DNA of 64,000 bases from G963556115 sp963675945 (GTDB lineage Bacteria; Planctomycetota; SZUA-567), in assembly GCA_963675945.1 (NCBI GenBank), contig OY780932.1:3534001-3598000 (forward strand). Reading direction: 5' to 3'. Shown here piece after piece: positions 63,844 through 64,000 of this stretch. The translations under genes were made by a program, and so were the position numbers. How positions within the stretch are numbered: the first letter of the stretch is position 1; every line of letters begins with the position of its first letter. The notes beneath the pieces are model-generated. The model saw only the letters and a list, made by a program, of their open reading frames with translations. It did no database searches and was not told the DNA's origin.

Positions 63844-64000
63844 TCATAACCCGCCGGCATTATTCTGCACCGCCGCAGCTATAGTTACCTCCGTCCCTTT
63901 ACCGTGCTCTGTCTGAATCTTGAGGATGCCGCCAAAATACAATGCCTGCTGCTGTACACTCAAGAGGCCAAATTTATCAGGATAAGCTCTGCCGTCGGCG
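63844..64000 (-). CDS. Sensor histidine kinase, C-terminal end only (partial)
   Basis: The last 52 codons of a gene whose start lies beyond the window. KFGLLSVQQQALYFGGILKI and TEHGKGTEVTIAA match the G2 box and closing strands of the HATPase_c domain, of the NarX/DegS type that pairs with NarL-like regulators. It ends at a TGA at 63844-63846, 22 bp before the response regulator ATG, so the two form an operon. Confidence 0.85.
   Translation of the reverse strand, partial: ADGRAYPDKFGLLSVQQQALYFGGILKIQTEHGKGTEVTIAAAVQNNAGGL

Overview
The window reads as ordinary chromosome from an anaerobic Gram-negative bacterium. Two signal-peptide-bearing autotransporters with beta-barrel domains imply an outer membrane. 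Several radical SAM enzymes, many ferredoxin-type iron-sulfur clusters, a pyrophosphate-type phosphofructokinase, a corrinoid-activator homologue and an ORP/Mrp-type cluster imply anaerobic life. A Hanks-type kinase with DWG instead of DFG and a sigma factor with a zinc-finger partner recall the PVC group (Lentisphaerota-like). That placement is a guess: no rRNA is present and no search could be run.

Layout. 1-2424: 3' part of dnaE. 2.6-7.8 kb: a radical SAM/SPASM protein, rluB-type pseudouridine synthase, HEAT-repeat protein, GT2 glycosyltransferase and truB. 7.8-16.3 kb: a YjfB-like small protein, an HExxH membrane protein, an APC permease fused to a PTS EIIA domain, a GT4/RACo pair, a DUF3467 protein and a DUF362 ferredoxin protein. 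Two intergenic regions here hold related dispersed repeats and many hairpins. 16.3-22.9 kb: pgsA-like, fxsA, gltP-like, parA with a frameshifted acidic tail, and gnd-rsmJ. 23.1-26.9 kb: autotransporter 1. 27.7-33.8 kb: a radical SAM protein on the minus strand, then kinase-xthA-bioD-bioA on the plus strand. 33.9-39.9 kb: pfp, a methyltransferase, a GT2-GtrA protein, rsmA and two lipoproteins. 40.1-47.6 kb: a sigma/anti-sigma-like pair, aspA, a YhcC-type radical SAM protein, a shortened sdaA-derived ORF, glycerate kinase, and a marR plus flavodoxin-ferredoxin pair. 47.9-54.4 kb: a PiT phosphate transporter, then five genes of an orange-protein-like (ORP) set behind a sigma-54 activator and a predicted sigma-54 promoter. 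55.2-63.1 kb: giant autotransporter 2, with three 1149-bp internal repeats. 63.2-64.0 kb: a NarL-type response regulator and the end of its histidine kinase.

Most notable observations. (1) parA ends at a run of ten A residues, and the -1 frame beyond it stays open for 178 codons with no ATG, so it is a candidate transcriptional-slippage or frameshift site, or a one-base assembly error. (2) The ORP-like cluster has its own activator gene and a GG-N10-GC promoter. (3) An sdaA-derived 118-residue ORF lacks the front of the enzyme and an internal block but keeps all three iron-sulfur cysteines. (4) A MarR gene appears to have an operator inside its promoter spacer and a leaderless start. (5) The intergenic spacers carry dispersed repeats and hairpins.

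Intrinsic terminators were found after many minus-strand genes. I found no tRNA, rRNA, CRISPR array, insertion sequence or riboswitch that I could support.
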